Positions 20,428 to 30,785 of a stretch of 64,000 nt of DNA are shown here, in pieces (within the stretch, counting starts at the first letter, position 1; every line of letters starts with the position of its first letter). A program made the translations under genes and the position numbers. Source of the stretch: Pseudonocardia sp. CNS-139 (GTDB lineage Bacteria > Actinomycetota > Actinomycetes > Mycobacteriales > Pseudonocardiaceae); NCBI GenBank assembly GCA_001942415.1, contig MKJX01000011.1:45326-109325 (forward strand), given 5' to 3'. The notes below the pieces were generated by a model. The model saw only the letters and a list, made by a program, of their open reading frames with translations. It did not search any database and was not told the origin of the DNA.

Positions 20428-21363
20428 AGGAGTTCACCCTTTCCCGGCAGGTGGCGGCCAAGCCGTTGGACGAGTGGCGTTCCGTGTGGATCGAGCTCAT
20501 GGGCAGCGAGGTCCGCTACGTTCAGGGCAGGCGCTGGCGGCACCGCGTACTGGAGGCCGGCGCCCCGGGCAAGCCCCCACTGCTGCTCCTGCACGGTATC
20601 GGTGCGCACGCCGAGTGCTGGGCGCGAAACCTCACCGCGCTGGGCGAGCACTTCCATGTCGTCGCGGCCGACATGGTGTTCCACGGCTACTCGGGCAAGA
20701 ACGGATGGGAGCCCGATCGCTGGGTCGAACTGCTCGCGGATGGCGTCGTCGATCTACTGGACGCGCTGGGCTGGGACGACGCGTATGTGCAAGGCGAATC
20801 ACTTGGCGGGCACGTCACGTTCAACGTCGGAATACGGTTCCCCGAACGGCTCCGCAAGATCGTCCTCAACACGGGCCTGCCCCGGCTGCGCTTCCCCGGC
20901 CAGCCGCCGCCCAGCACTCGAGGAGGTGGTACGTCCAACCTGTCCGAACTGTCGCAGCGGTCTGTCGTGGATCCCACTTTCGAGAGCCTCCGACCTCGGA
21001 TGGAGTGGCTGGTCGCCAAACCCGAGCGGATGTCGGAGGAGATGATCGGTATCCGGCTGAAGCTTTACCGGGATCCCGAGATCAACGCCTCGATCAGACG
21101 GATATTCGGTATCGACTCGCAGTGGCCGCACATCGCCGTCTACCCGGCGGAACAGGCCGCCGAGTTCGCTCCGGAAACCCTGGTGCTGTGGACCGAGCAC
21201 AACCCGGACAAGAGCTGGGACGAAGCGCGTAAGACCGCCGAGGTGTTGCCGAACGCCCAGTACCATGTCATCGCTGACGCCGGCCACTGGCCACAGTGGG
21301 AGAAGCCCGAACTGCACGACGCGATTCTCGTCGAGTGGTTCCTCGGCGACGAAAAAGAGCTGA
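20424..21363 (+). CDS. Alpha/beta hydrolase, probable meta-cleavage product hydrolase
   Basis: 312 residues if one base is removed. LLLLHGIGAHAECW (oxyanion loop), GESLGGH with the nucleophile Ser, an Asp loop (LVLWTEHNPDKSW) and DAGHWPQWEKPEL with the catalytic His are all visible. In this operon it fits the C-C bond hydrolase after extradiol cleavage (BphD/MhpC role). As written the frame continues to 21653 through the next gene. Shortening the A5 run at about 21352 by one gives a stop at 21361-21363, well placed before the next ribosome site. End coordinate therefore inferred. Confidence 0.8.
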
Positions 21364-21408
21364 CGAGTTCGCGCGGCCGGGTCGCGCGGGGGACAAAGGA
21401 GTTCCACC

Positions 21409-23134
21409 ATGAGCAAGATCTGGATCTGCGACGACGACCCCAGCGCCCGTTTCCCCGTCTACACCCGGGCCAACACCGCCGAGGTGTTCGTCGAAGCCGT
21501 CTCGCCCCTCCACCTGGAGCACCTACGGCCCCCATTCCTGGGAGCTCGGGTGGCGTGACGCCCTGTGCCGCATCGGCGTGTTCACATCCGACGAGTTCGC
21601 GCCCGAGGGCGTCTGTGAGGTCGTCGGCTGCTTCGGTGGATATGTCTACCTGAACGTGTCGCTCTCACGAGTTCTCGCGGTGCGGATGCCGGGTATGTCG
21701 GCCGAGGCGATCGACCAGGCGTTCTTCGGGGACCACCCTGGCGTGCCGCCGTACCGGCCGGACCCGCGGGACGAGAACGCCGACCGGTTCCAGGCCGCCG
21801 CAGAATGGCTGATGTCACTGTTCGGTACCACGGAACTGCCCGAGCTCCAGGACGACAGGGCGCGCATCGACGAACTGGTCGCGAACCGTCACGACCTCAC
21901 GGTGCTGAGCGACGCCGAACTGCTCGCACGCTTCCGTGACCTGCGTGGCGACAACCGGTACTTCTTCGCCAAGCACATCTACCTCACCTACTGTTCGAAC
22001 ATCATCACCGCAGCCGTGGCCCAACTCGCCGAGGCGGCGCAGGTCCCGGAACTCGCGGCCAAGGTGTGCACCTCGCTCGACATCCCCTCGGCCCAGCAGT
22101 CGTTCGAGATGTGGGAGCTCTCCCGCACCGTCGCCCGGTCGGCTGCGCTCACCCGGGAGTTCGACGGAGGAGTGGACGGACTGCTCGGTCGACTGCAACG
22201 GTCCCACGACGAGGACGCCCTGCTGTTCTTGTCCGACTGGAATGCCTTCATCGACCGGTGGGGTTCCTCGGTCCCAGCGTGTGGGAGTTCCGCTCCCCGA
22301 CCTACGCGACGGATCCGCTCATTCCGTTGCGAATGCTCGACCGCACCCGCCGAGCGCCGGACACGGCCGCCCCTCGGGACCGTTCCGGCACGTTGCAGTC
22401 CGACGCGACAAGGCGGTCGCCGAGATAGCCCGGCGGCTCGAGGTCAACCCGGCGCGCGGGGCCAGTTCCTCGGTGCCGCCCGAGGCGCAGCCGTGTTCCT
22501 GCCGGGACGCGAGCAGACCAAGCTGCACTGCACCCGGATGACCGAGGTGATCCGAGCCAACCTGCGTGAGCTGGGTCGGCGGTTCGTCGACCGCGGCGTG
22601 CTGTCCTCATGGACCCAGCTGCTCCTGCTCCAGGACAGCGAGATCGACGCCTTCCTCGCCGAGCCCTCCCGGTTCGCGACGCTCATCGCCGAGCGACGGG
22701 CACGCCTGGAGCTGCTGAAGTCGAAAGAGCCGCCGTTCATCCTGGACGGGGAGGTGCCGGCGCTGGAGTCGTTCGAGGACCGGGAGCGCGCACCGAAGGC
22801 ACCCGTGACCGGTGGTGAGGTGCTGACCGGGGTTCCTGTGTCGCAGGGTGTGTACACCGGCCCGGCGCGGGTCATCGAGTCGCTCGATGACGACAGCGAC
22901 CTGGAACCGGGCGAGGTGATCGTCGCCGTCACCACCGACTCGTCGTGGGGACCGCTGTTCCTCGCCGCGGGAGCGGTCGTCTGCCAGGTGGGCGCCGCGA
23001 TCTCCCACGCGGCGATCGTCGCCCGTGAGCTCGGCATTCCAGCGGTGATGTCGGTCGCGGACTGCACCGAACGGATCAAGGACGGCACGATGGTGACGGT
23101 GGACGGTTCGACAGGATGGGTGACGGTGGCGTGA
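21409..23134 (+). CDS. PEP-synthase-like phosphotransferase subunit, substrate-binding plus swivelling His domain (four frame breaks)
   Basis: 575 residues after correction. It opens FPVYTRANTAEVFVEAVSPLTW, a segment seen in rifampin-phosphotransferase and phenylphosphate-synthase-like proteins. The C-terminal ~110 residues are a PEP-utilising swivelling domain with the phosphohistidine motif GAAISHAAIVARELGIPAV. There is no ATP-grasp domain; that sits in the next gene. Breaks: one base gained near 21512, one lost near 22263, 22400 and 22455. AAGGAG precedes ATG 21409. Inferred role: acceptor half of a split ATP-dependent phosphotransferase acting on an organic substrate of this operon, as in the CreHI alkylphenol-phosphorylating pair. 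Actual substrate unknown. Confidence 0.7.
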
Positions 23135-25306
23135 GTCGAGCCGGAGAGGGCCCCGAACTCGTCGTCGTTCTCGATGGCGGCACCGAACTGTCCAGAGAGG
23201 AGTTGGGCGGCAAGGCGTGGAGCATCAACCGGATGCGCGCGCTCGGCCTCCCCGTGCCACCTGCGATCGTGGCGACGACGGTCAACTGCCGGACGTTCCG
23301 CGAGGCGGGGGGACGGATCCCGGATGATCTGTGGCAGGCGATCACAGCACGGATGTCTGCGCTGGAGCAGGGCACCGGTCGCCGTTTCGGTTCGCCCGAC
23401 AGGCCGTTGCTCGTCTCAGTGCGTTCCGGGGCGGCCCGGAGCATGCCGGGCATGATGGACACGGTCCTCGATCTCGGCATCAACGCCGAGATCGAGGCGG
23501 GGCTCGCTGCGGAGACGGGCGACCCGGCTTACGCGGCCGACACCCGTCGCCGGTTCGTCGAGGCCTACCGAGACGTCGTGCTCGGGACAACAGGTGGCGA
23601 CGTGCCCGCCGCGCCGTGGGACCAGCTCCGTGGAGCGGTCGAAGCGGTATTCGCCTCATGGGACTCCCCACGGGCTCGCGCATACCGCCGCAGCAGGGGC
23701 GTGTCCGACGACGGCGGAACCGCGGTCACGATCCAGGCGATGGTCTTCGGCAATCTCGGCGACCGGTCCGGCACGGGCGTCGTGTTCAGCCGTGACCCCC
23801 GGACGGGGGAGAACCGCCCGTTCGGCGAATGGCTTCCCGGTGGTCAGGGCGAGGACGTGGTGTCAGGGCGGCTGGACCCCCAGCCGCTCGAGTCCCTACG
23901 GGAGCAGCTTCCAGCGGTGTACGCCGAGCTGACGGCTGTCGCTTCGCGGATCGAGCGCGACGCCGGCGACATCCAGGACATCGAGTTCACCGTGGAAGGG
24001 GGTCGCCTGTGGCTGCTGCAGTCGCGCACGGCCAAGCGATCACCCAGGGCGGCGGTGCGGGCCGCGGTCGCGATGGTGGACGAAGGCATTCTCGACCCGG
24101 GCTCGGCGCTCCGGCGCGTGACGGCGGAACAAGCGCGTGCGCTGTTGGCTCCGTCGCTCGACCGGAGCCGCTTGACCGGAGTGGATCCGGTGGCGACCGG
24201 CCATCCGGTGTGTGAGGGCGTCGCCACCGGAACGGTCGTCGTCGATCCGGACGAGGCCGAGCGCCGCGCCGAGGCCGGCGAGGACGTCGTGCTCGCCCGG
24301 GCCACGACGAGCCCCGACGACATGCACGGGCTGGTGGCGGCCAGGGCGGTGATCACCGAGCACGGCGGGTCCACGTCGCACGCCGCGGTGGTCAGCCGCG
24401 AGCTGGGCAGGGTGTGTGTGGTCGGCTGCGGCTCGGGCACCGTCACCGCACTGGCCGGCAACCGCGTGACGGTCGACGGCGCCTCGGGCGAGATCTGGCC
24501 GGGCGCAGCAGCGCTGATCCGCGTCTCGAAGACGACGACCCGGATCTGACCCGGTTGATCTCGTGGGCGGAGCAGCAGGTACCTGCGGACGCATGGCCTC
24601 AGCGGCCACCCCGGCTGCCTGCGTTGCTTGCGGCGGTGCACGACCGGCAGCGCAGCGCATCCGTCCTGGCGCAGTCCGAGGCGACGAGTGACGACGTCGA
24701 CGAGCTCAGCTTGCTGCGGCTCGTCGGTCTCAGGGCCGGATCTCGCAGGGAGACGTGTCGAGCAGCCTGGGTGTGCAGGAAGGCGCCTCGACGGCCCGAC
24801 TGGACCAGCTGGTCGATCGAGGGCTGTGCAAACGGGGCGGAACCGGGCTACGGCTGACGTCGGAGGGGCGGGCCCATCTGTCGGTTCTGCTCGCCCGGGA
24901 AGCCGCCGCCGTCGACCGTCAGGCCGCAACAGCGCTCTACGACCGCTTCTGTGAGCTCAACCAGGATCTGAAGCAGGTCATCACGGACTGGCAGCTGCGG
25001 GACGGGCACGCGCCCAATGATCATTCGGACCCCGCGTATGACGCCGCTGTACTCGCGAGGCTCACGGCGGCGTATGAGCGCGCCGGCAGCCTCCTGGCGG
25101 AACTGGGCACGCTCCGGCCGCGGCTCCAGCACTACTCCAGCCGGCTCGCTCTCGCGCACGCCCGTGTGCTGGAAGGCGACCATTCCTTCGTCGCCACCAT
25201 CGGGAAGGACAGTTTCCACACGCTCTGGTTCGAGTTGCACGAGGACCTGATCGGTCTCACCGGCGCCTCGCGCGTGGACGAAGCGATCGCCGGCCGCGCA
25301 ACCTGA
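23131..25306 (+). CDS. Pyruvate-phosphate-dikinase-like ATP-grasp/His-domain protein with C-terminal winged helix (two frame breaks)
   Basis: 725 residues after correction. The N-terminal dikinase ATP-grasp domain (LGGKAWSINRMRALGLPVPP, SVRSGAARSMPGMMDTVLDLG, GDIQDIEFTVEGGRLWLLQ) is followed by a swivelling domain with EHGGSTSHAAVVSRELG. The PEP/pyruvate barrel is absent. Restoring a base near 24528 extends it into LEDDDPDLTRLISWAEQQ. A second near 24735 joins a MarR-like winged helix (ISQGDVSSSLGVQEGASTARLDQLVDRGL) and a helical tail. GTG 23131 overlaps the preceding stop. Likely the ATP-dependent half of the split phosphotransferase. The tail fusion could instead be a separate short gene without a good start. 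Confidence 0.7.
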
Positions 25307-25351
25307 CGGAACTCGCCTGAACATCCCATCAACGCAAAGGAAAGGTCGACG

Positions 25352-26148
25352 ATGCCCGTTTCCATCGGACGGTACCAGGACAAGTCGGTGATCATCACCG
25401 GTGCCGCGGGGGCGCTCGGCGTCGCCATCGCGAAGCGGCTCGGTGAAGAAGGGGCCGAACTGCTGCTGGTGGGCAGCGGCCGCACCCCGCTGAGCGAGGC
25501 CGTGGCGGCGGCGGAGAACGCCGGCGCGAAGGTGGCGACCGTGAAGGCCGACGTCGCCTCGCCGGCCGGCGTCCAGGCATACCTGGCCGCGGCTCGCGGC
25601 CAGTACGGCAAGATCGACGCTTGGTGAACCTGGCCGGTCTCGAGGGCCGGATCGCCCCGCTGGTCCAGCAGGACGACGACGTCTTCGACCAGGTTCTGCT
25701 GACGAATGTGCGCTCGGTGTATCTGGGGATCAAGCACGCTGCTCCGATCATGATCGAGCAGGGGAGCGGTGTCATCGTGAACATGTCCTCCGCCGCGGGC
25801 GTGATGGGTATGCCCATGTTCGGTCCGTACGTCGCGAGCAAGCACGCGATTCTGGGGCTCACGAAGAGCGCCGCATCGGAACTGGGCGGCTTCAACGTGC
25901 GCGTTGCGGCGGTCATGCCCGGTCCGATCGAGTCGCCGATGATGGAGCGCATCGAAAATGGTGTCGCACCGGTCCTGGGGTCGGTCGAGGCGGTGAAAGC
26001 GGCGTACACGGCGATGGCGGCGAACAAGCGTTACGGCACTCCGGAGGAGGTCGCCGCCGCGGTCACCTTCATCGGCAGTGACGATGCCAGCCACATGCAC
26101 GGGACCTACCTCCGTGTCGACGGTGGCATGGCGGCGCTGTCCGCATGA
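25352..26148 (+). CDS. SDR-family oxidoreductase (one frame break)
   Basis: 265 residues after correction. NAD(P) motif VIITGAAGALGVAIAKRL, then VNLAGLEGRI (in place of NNAG), NMSSAAGVMG with the catalytic Ser, YVASKHAILGLTKSAA with Tyr-x3-Lys, and C-terminal SHMHGTYLRVDGGMAAL. One base is missing near 25620 (KIDA to LVNLAG). AAAGGAAAGG lies before the ATG. It is the last gene of the Rieske cluster, 45 bases after the phosphotransferase gene. Substrate unknown. Confidence 0.85.
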
Positions 26149-26270
26149 GTGCTCGTGTCGTGCGTCAGGCTGCTCGGCGGGGCCGGTCTCTCAGCGGGTC
26201 CGACCACGGAGGAGCTTGATCGAGCTGGTGGTCTGGCAGTAAGTCCGCGGAAGAGGTCCGCGGAGGGCTG

Positions 26271-26315
26271 GTCGGGCCGGGTCCCGCGATTCGTCGCTCG
26301 CGGGACCGGCCCGAC
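26271..26315 (+). terminator. Strong hairpin terminator after the Rieske cluster
   Basis: GTCGGGCCG plus GTCCCGCG (26271-26288) pair with CGCGGGAC plus CGGCCCGAC (26299-26315), a 17-bp stem with one bulge and a 10-base loop, about 120 bases after the SDR stop. No U-run follows, as is usual in actinomycetes. Confidence 0.7.
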
Positions 26316-26395
26316 CATGCGTGTTCCCGGCCGGCCCGGTGGGGGACGTCGTGGCGGCCGGCGGCCGGCCATGACGCGTGATCCGGCCCGGAGGC

Positions 26396-26410
26396 TGCCA
26401 CTCAGTGGCA
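26396..26410. promoter_or_regulatory. Putative IclR operator, copy 1
   Basis: TGCCACTCAGTGGCA is a perfect 7-1-7 palindrome upstream of the NTF2-like/ABC importer genes. Near-identical 15-mers lie at 37014-37028 and 37826-37840, next to the IclR gene and the units beside it. The 357-base gap 26149-26505 otherwise holds only the terminator and no supported gene. Confidence 0.65.
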
Positions 26411-26505
26411 TCTCAGGCTTTCATGGGGCGAGGCGGGGTCTCTATGTTGACGCGGCCAGGGCGAGGTTGGCAGCAGGTCCGGCCGACAAGGAAGTGAGTG
26501 CGCGG

Positions 26506-26880
26506 ATGACCGACACCGAGTCGATGATCAGAGAGCTGGAAGATCGTCGTTATCGGGCGATGCTCGAATCCGATCTGACCACTCTCCGGGAACTCTGTTC
26601 CGATGGCCTGGTCTACACGCACTCGAACGCCGAGCGGGACACGAAGACGTCGTACCTGCAGAAGGTCGAGAGCGGCTTCTACGTCTACGAGTGGATCGAG
26701 CATCCCGTCGACATCCTGACGGCGGCCGGAGACTGGGCGATCGTCGCGGGTGAGATGCGGGCGAGCGTCATCAACAACGGTGAGCCGCGCAAGCTGGACA
26801 ACGCCTGCCTCGCCGTATGGGTGCGCGAATCGTCCGGTTGGAGGTTCGTCGCGTACCAGCCCACGCCGAAGCCGGGCTGA
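26506..26880 (+). CDS. NTF2-like (DUF4440/SnoaL-type) protein
   Basis: 124 residues from ATG 26506. ESMIRELEDRRYRAMLESDLTTLRELCSDGLVYTHSNAERDTK and the C-terminal WVRESSGWRFVAYQPTPKPG are typical of the DUF4440 cone-shaped fold. Members include small isomerases, dehydratases and binding proteins. First gene after operator copy 1 and 216 bases before the importer's binding protein. Another NTF2-fold protein opens the hydroxyquinol operon, so the two may act on related intermediates. GTG 26494 is an alternative start. Confidence 0.75.
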   Translation: MTDTESMIRELEDRRYRAMLESDLTTLRELCSDGLVYTHSNAERDTKTSYLQKVESGFYVYEWIEHPVDILTAAGDWAIVAGEMRASVINNGEPRKLDNACLAVWVRESSGWRFVAYQPTPKPG

Positions 26881-27095
26881 CCTGGCGGTTCGGGCAAGGA
26901 TCGCCGTCGGGGTGCCGCAGACCGCGGCGTTCAGTGCTGGTTGCGCCTGACCGGCGCAGATGAGAACGGCCGCTCCGGGGCGGTCGTGCCAAAGAAGTCA
27001 CGGCACCGCCGATGCGCCCAGCAATGGGGTTGTCGACGCGCGCGTGCTCCCTTCGACGTTGCCTCGGGGGCAGCGGTCCGCATACGGAGAACCTG

Positions 27096-28259
27096 ATGAT
27101 CACGAGCAGAACCACATTCGTCGCCGCATTGCGATCGGCGGCCTGTGCCTCGGCACTCCTGCTGGCCGCGTCCTGCGGTGCGGCCGCCGGGCCCGTAGCG
27201 GCTGGCGGAACGGGCGGAGCCACGCAGGCGCCGACCGTCAGTGCCGAGTCGGTCGTCGAGTCGGCGGGAATGGTCGACGACACCGCCTTCTGCGGCGACC
27301 AACCGATCACACTGGGAATCCACGACGGGTTCGGCTCGAACGGCTGGTCCAAGTCCTCGATGGCAGCGGTCCGGAGCGAGGCGGCCAAGTGCCCGAACGT
27401 CGAGCAGATCGTCCAGATCGGCGGTGGCAGCCTGCAGAAGTCGATCTCCGACGTCAACGGCATGGTCGCCCAGGGCGTCGACGCACTCGTGCTCATCCCC
27501 GACTTCGGGCGGTCCCAGCTCCCGTCCATCCAGGCCGCGACCCGGGCCGGGGTGCACGTCGTCGCCTGGGGTGCCGACCCGGGCGGCACACCCGGCCGGG
27601 ACTACGCCGCCTACATCGACTGGGATCCCGAGGCCGCCGGGAAGGTCTGGGCGGAGTGGATGGTGAAGGCGATCAACGGCAACGGCAACGTCGTCTTCAT
27701 CGGCGGGCCCGCCGGCAACCCGGTCACCGCCAAGGTGCTGGCCGGCGTCGCGTCGGTGCTGGCGAACCACCCCGGGGTGAACCTCCTGACCGGGACGACG
27801 GACTGGCCGGTGACCAACTGGGACCCGGCGCAGGCGCAGAAGACCATGGCGAGCCTGCTGGCCCGGTACCCCGACATCGACGGCGTCATCACCGAGGACG
27901 GCCAGGGCTCGGTCGGTGCGATGCGCGCGTTCGTCTCCGCCGGTCGCCCGCTCGTCCCGTTCACGACGCTCGAGGTCAACGACGTGGCGTGCAACTTCGA
28001 CCAGCTCAAGCCGGCCAACCCCGCGTTCGAGATCGCCACGATCTCCTCGCGGAACTGGCTCGGTCGCGTCGCGGCGCGCAAGGCCATCGCCGCCGCCCAG
28101 GGCCTGAGCTCGGGCGAGCCCTCGCTCTACGCGCTGCCCCTCGACGAGGACTCGCTCGCGGGCGCGGCGCCGCAGTGCGTTCCCGACCTGCCGAGCGACG
28201 CGTTCCCGAGCGCGAGGCTCTCGGCCGACGACATCGCCACGTACGGGACGACCTCCTGA
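27096..28259 (+). CDS. ABC importer substrate-binding lipoprotein (sugar-type, periplasmic-binding-protein family)
   Basis: 387 residues. A signal peptide with hydrophobic core ACASALLLAASC and a lipobox Cys at about residue 28 predicts a membrane-anchored lipoprotein. The mature part is a Peripla_BP_4-type fold (ITLGIHDGFGSNGWSKSS, VQIGGGSLQKSISDVNGMVAQGVDALVLIP, GVITEDGQGSVGAMRAF). Proteins of this class usually bind sugars, but several bind aromatic or amine substrates. The clustered amidohydrolase and hydroxyquinol genes argue for a non-sugar ligand here. ATG 27096 puts the signal peptide right at the N-terminus. Confidence 0.87.
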   Translation: MITSRTTFVAALRSAACASALLLAASCGAAAGPVAAGGTGGATQAPTVSAESVVESAGMVDDTAFCGDQPITLGIHDGFGSNGWSKSSMAAVRSEAAKCPNVEQIVQIGGGSLQKSISDVNGMVAQGVDALVLIPDFGRSQLPSIQAATRAGVHVVAWGADPGGTPGRDYAAYIDWDPEAAGKVWAEWMVKAINGNGNVVFIGGPAGNPVTAKVLAGVASVLANHPGVNLLTGTTDWPVTNWDPAQAQKTMASLLARYPDIDGVITEDGQGSVGAMRAFVSAGRPLVPFTTLEVNDVACNFDQLKPANPAFEIATISSRNWLGRVAARKAIAAAQGLSSGEPSLYALPLDEDSLAGAAPQCVPDLPSDAFPSARLSADDIATYGTTS

Positions 28260-28260
28260 C

Positions 28261-30785
28261 ATGACGGACATCGACAGCGCCTCCCGGGTCGGGACGGAGA
28301 CGGCACTCGAGTTCTCGGGAGTCGTCAAACGGTTCCCCGGGGTCGTCGCGCTGAACGGCGTGACCATGAGCGTCCGGCGGGGCGAGGTGCACGCCGTCGT
28401 CGGGGAGAACGGCGCCGGCAAGTCGACCCTGATGGCGATCGCCTCCGGAGCCGAGGTCGCCGACGAGGGCAGCATCGTCGTGGGCGGGCGACGGCCGGCG
28501 GGCGGCTCCCCGCGGGAGGCGCTGGAGCTGGGAGTGTCCGTCGTGTACCAGCACGCGAGCATCACCCCCGACCTGACGGTCGAGGAGAACCTCGTGCTCG
28601 GCGTGCCGGCCCGCCTCCGGCCGCGCCGCGGCGACGTCTCCCGGTGGGTGCGGGAGCAGCTGGCGCTCACCGGCTGCACGGTGCATCCGCACGATCGGGT
28701 GGCCACGCTGTCGCCGGCCGAACGGCAGCTCGTGGAGATCACGAAGGCGGCCGCCGCCCGGTCGACCATCCTCGTGCTCGACGAGCCGACGGAGTCGCTG
28801 ACGGCGCAGGAGACGCAGCGACTGTTCGACCACATCCGGACGGTGACGGCGGACGGGACGACCGTCATCTACATCTCCCACCGCCTCGGGGACGTCAAGG
28901 CGATCTCCGACCGGCTGACCGTCCTGCGTGACGGCGAGACGCGCGGGACCTTCGTGACGGCCGACGTCACCGAGCACCGGATCCTGGAGCTCATCGTCGG
29001 GGGCGACGTCGCGCACGCCTTCCCCCCGAGGCCGGGCCGGACGGGACCGGGGACGTCCTGCTCTCGGTCCGGGAGTTCGCCAGCGGTCGCGCCCACGACA
29101 TCGGCTTCGACGTCCGGGCCGGCGAGATCGTCGGCCTCGCCGGGATCGACGGCAACGGGCAGCAGGACGTCGTCCGCGGCCTCGCCGGTCTCCAACCCTC
29201 GACCGGCCGGGTGCGGCTGCGCGACGCGGAGCTCGACGTGTCCACGCCGGCCCGCTCGATGCGCTCCGGGCTGGCGCACCTGCCCGAGGATCGCCACGCG
29301 GGCGGGCTGTTCCTCCCCCTGACGGTGCGGGAGAACGTGACGGCTCTCGCGCTGCCGGACATGGCCGAGCACGGCATCGTCCGGGGTGCGCGGGAGCGGC
29401 GAGCCGCCCGGGAGGCCGTCGCGGCGTTCGGGATCAAGACCCCGTCGCCGGAGCAGCCCGTCGCGACGCTCTCCGGCGGCAACCAGCAGAAGATCCTCTT
29501 CGCCCGGGCCCTGAGCCTGGGTGCCGACGTGCTCGTCGCCGCCGAGCCGACGAAAAGGTGTGGACGTCGGGGCGAGGCTCGAGATCTACGAGGCCATGCG
29601 GGCGCAGACCGACGCGGGGAAGGGCATCGTCCTGCTGTCCTCGGACGCGATGGAGCTGCAGGGTCTCTGCGACCGCGTCGAGGTCTTCTCCCGGGGGAGC
29701 GTCGTCCGGTCCCTCTCCGGCGACGAGGTGACGGAGGAGGCCATCACCGGTTCCGCGCTGAACGCCTCCGCCGGTTCGGGCGGTCCTTCCGGGCGGCTGG
29801 AGGCACGGCGCAACCGGTGGACGCGCTTCCGGGGCGGCGACTACTTCCCGGCGCTGCTGGTCGCCGTCGTGTGCCTCGCGTTCGCCGCCTTCACCTGGAC
29901 GCAGAACCCGCTGTTCCTGGGCGGGCGCAACCTGTCCGGCACGCTCATGCTCCTCGCCCCGTTGGCCGTGGTGAGCTTCGCTCAGCTCGTGGTGGTCATG
30001 TCCGGCGGCTTCGACCTCTCGGTCGGCTCGGTGATGTCGATGACCGTGGCGATCCTGTCCTACTACGCGCAGGACGGGCAGGGCGCCGGCACGCTGGTGA
30101 ACGGGCTGCTGGCGTGCCTCGCGGCGGCCGCCGTCGCCGGCGCGCTGAACGCGGCCATGATCCTCTGGGCCAGGTTCTCGCCGGTCCTGGCCACGCTCGT
30201 GACCTTCATCCTGGTGCAGGGGGTTGCGCTCCTGATCCGCCCGACCCCGGACGGGATGATCGGCTTCGACGTCAGCCAGGTCCTGTCCAGCGCGCTCGGG
30301 CCCGTTCCGGTCACCATCTGGTGTGCGTGGTCGGTGCCGTCGCGGGGGAGCTCGCACTGCGTCTCTCGACACCGGGGCTCGGGCTTCGGGCGGTCGGCTC
30401 GGACGCCGGCCGGGCCCGCAGGCTGGGCACCGACGTGCGGCGGACGATCCTCGGCGCCTACCTGCTCTCGGCGCTGCTGTCCGGCGTGGCCGGGATGCTG
30501 CTCTACGCGATCATCGGCGTCGGCGACGCCACGTCCGGCGGAGGCTACCTGCTGCTGAGCATCAGCGCGGTGGCCCTGGGCGGAGCCAGCATCCACGGGG
30601 GCAGCGGGTCGTTCCTGGGCACGTTCCTGGGCGCGCTCCTCATCGTCATCGTGATCTCGTCCGCGAGCTTCCTCCAGCTCGGCGCGGCCTGGCAGTCCCT
30701 GCTGCCCGGCCTCATGATCGTGCTCGGCGCCGCGCTGTACTCCCGGGCCAGGCCCGACATCGCCGATCGCCGGGGTGGGCTGTGA
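28261..30785 (+). CDS. ABC importer: two ATPase domains fused to a permease (three frame breaks)
   Basis: 841 residues after correction. First ATPase: Walker A GENGAGKST, then SPAERQLVEI and LVLDEPTESL. Second ATPase: LSGGNQQKILFARAL and EPTKGVDVGAR. Immediately after it, in the same frame and with no intervening start, comes an RbsC-type permease (VVVMSGGFDLSVGSVMSM, about ten hydrophobic segments). Fusion of an RbsA-like protein to its permease is uncommon. Bases are lost near 29035 and 30325 and one A is gained near 29553. The fusion junction (about 29780-29830) lies inside an unbroken frame, so the fusion does not depend on the corrections. Ends overlapping the next permease. Confidence 0.82.

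Noticed and set aside
26931..28868. 645-codon minus-strand frame opposite the ABC binding protein and ATPase
   Set aside because: Lies opposite two well-supported genes and has low-complexity Arg/Gly/His composition typical of antisense GC-rich frames.
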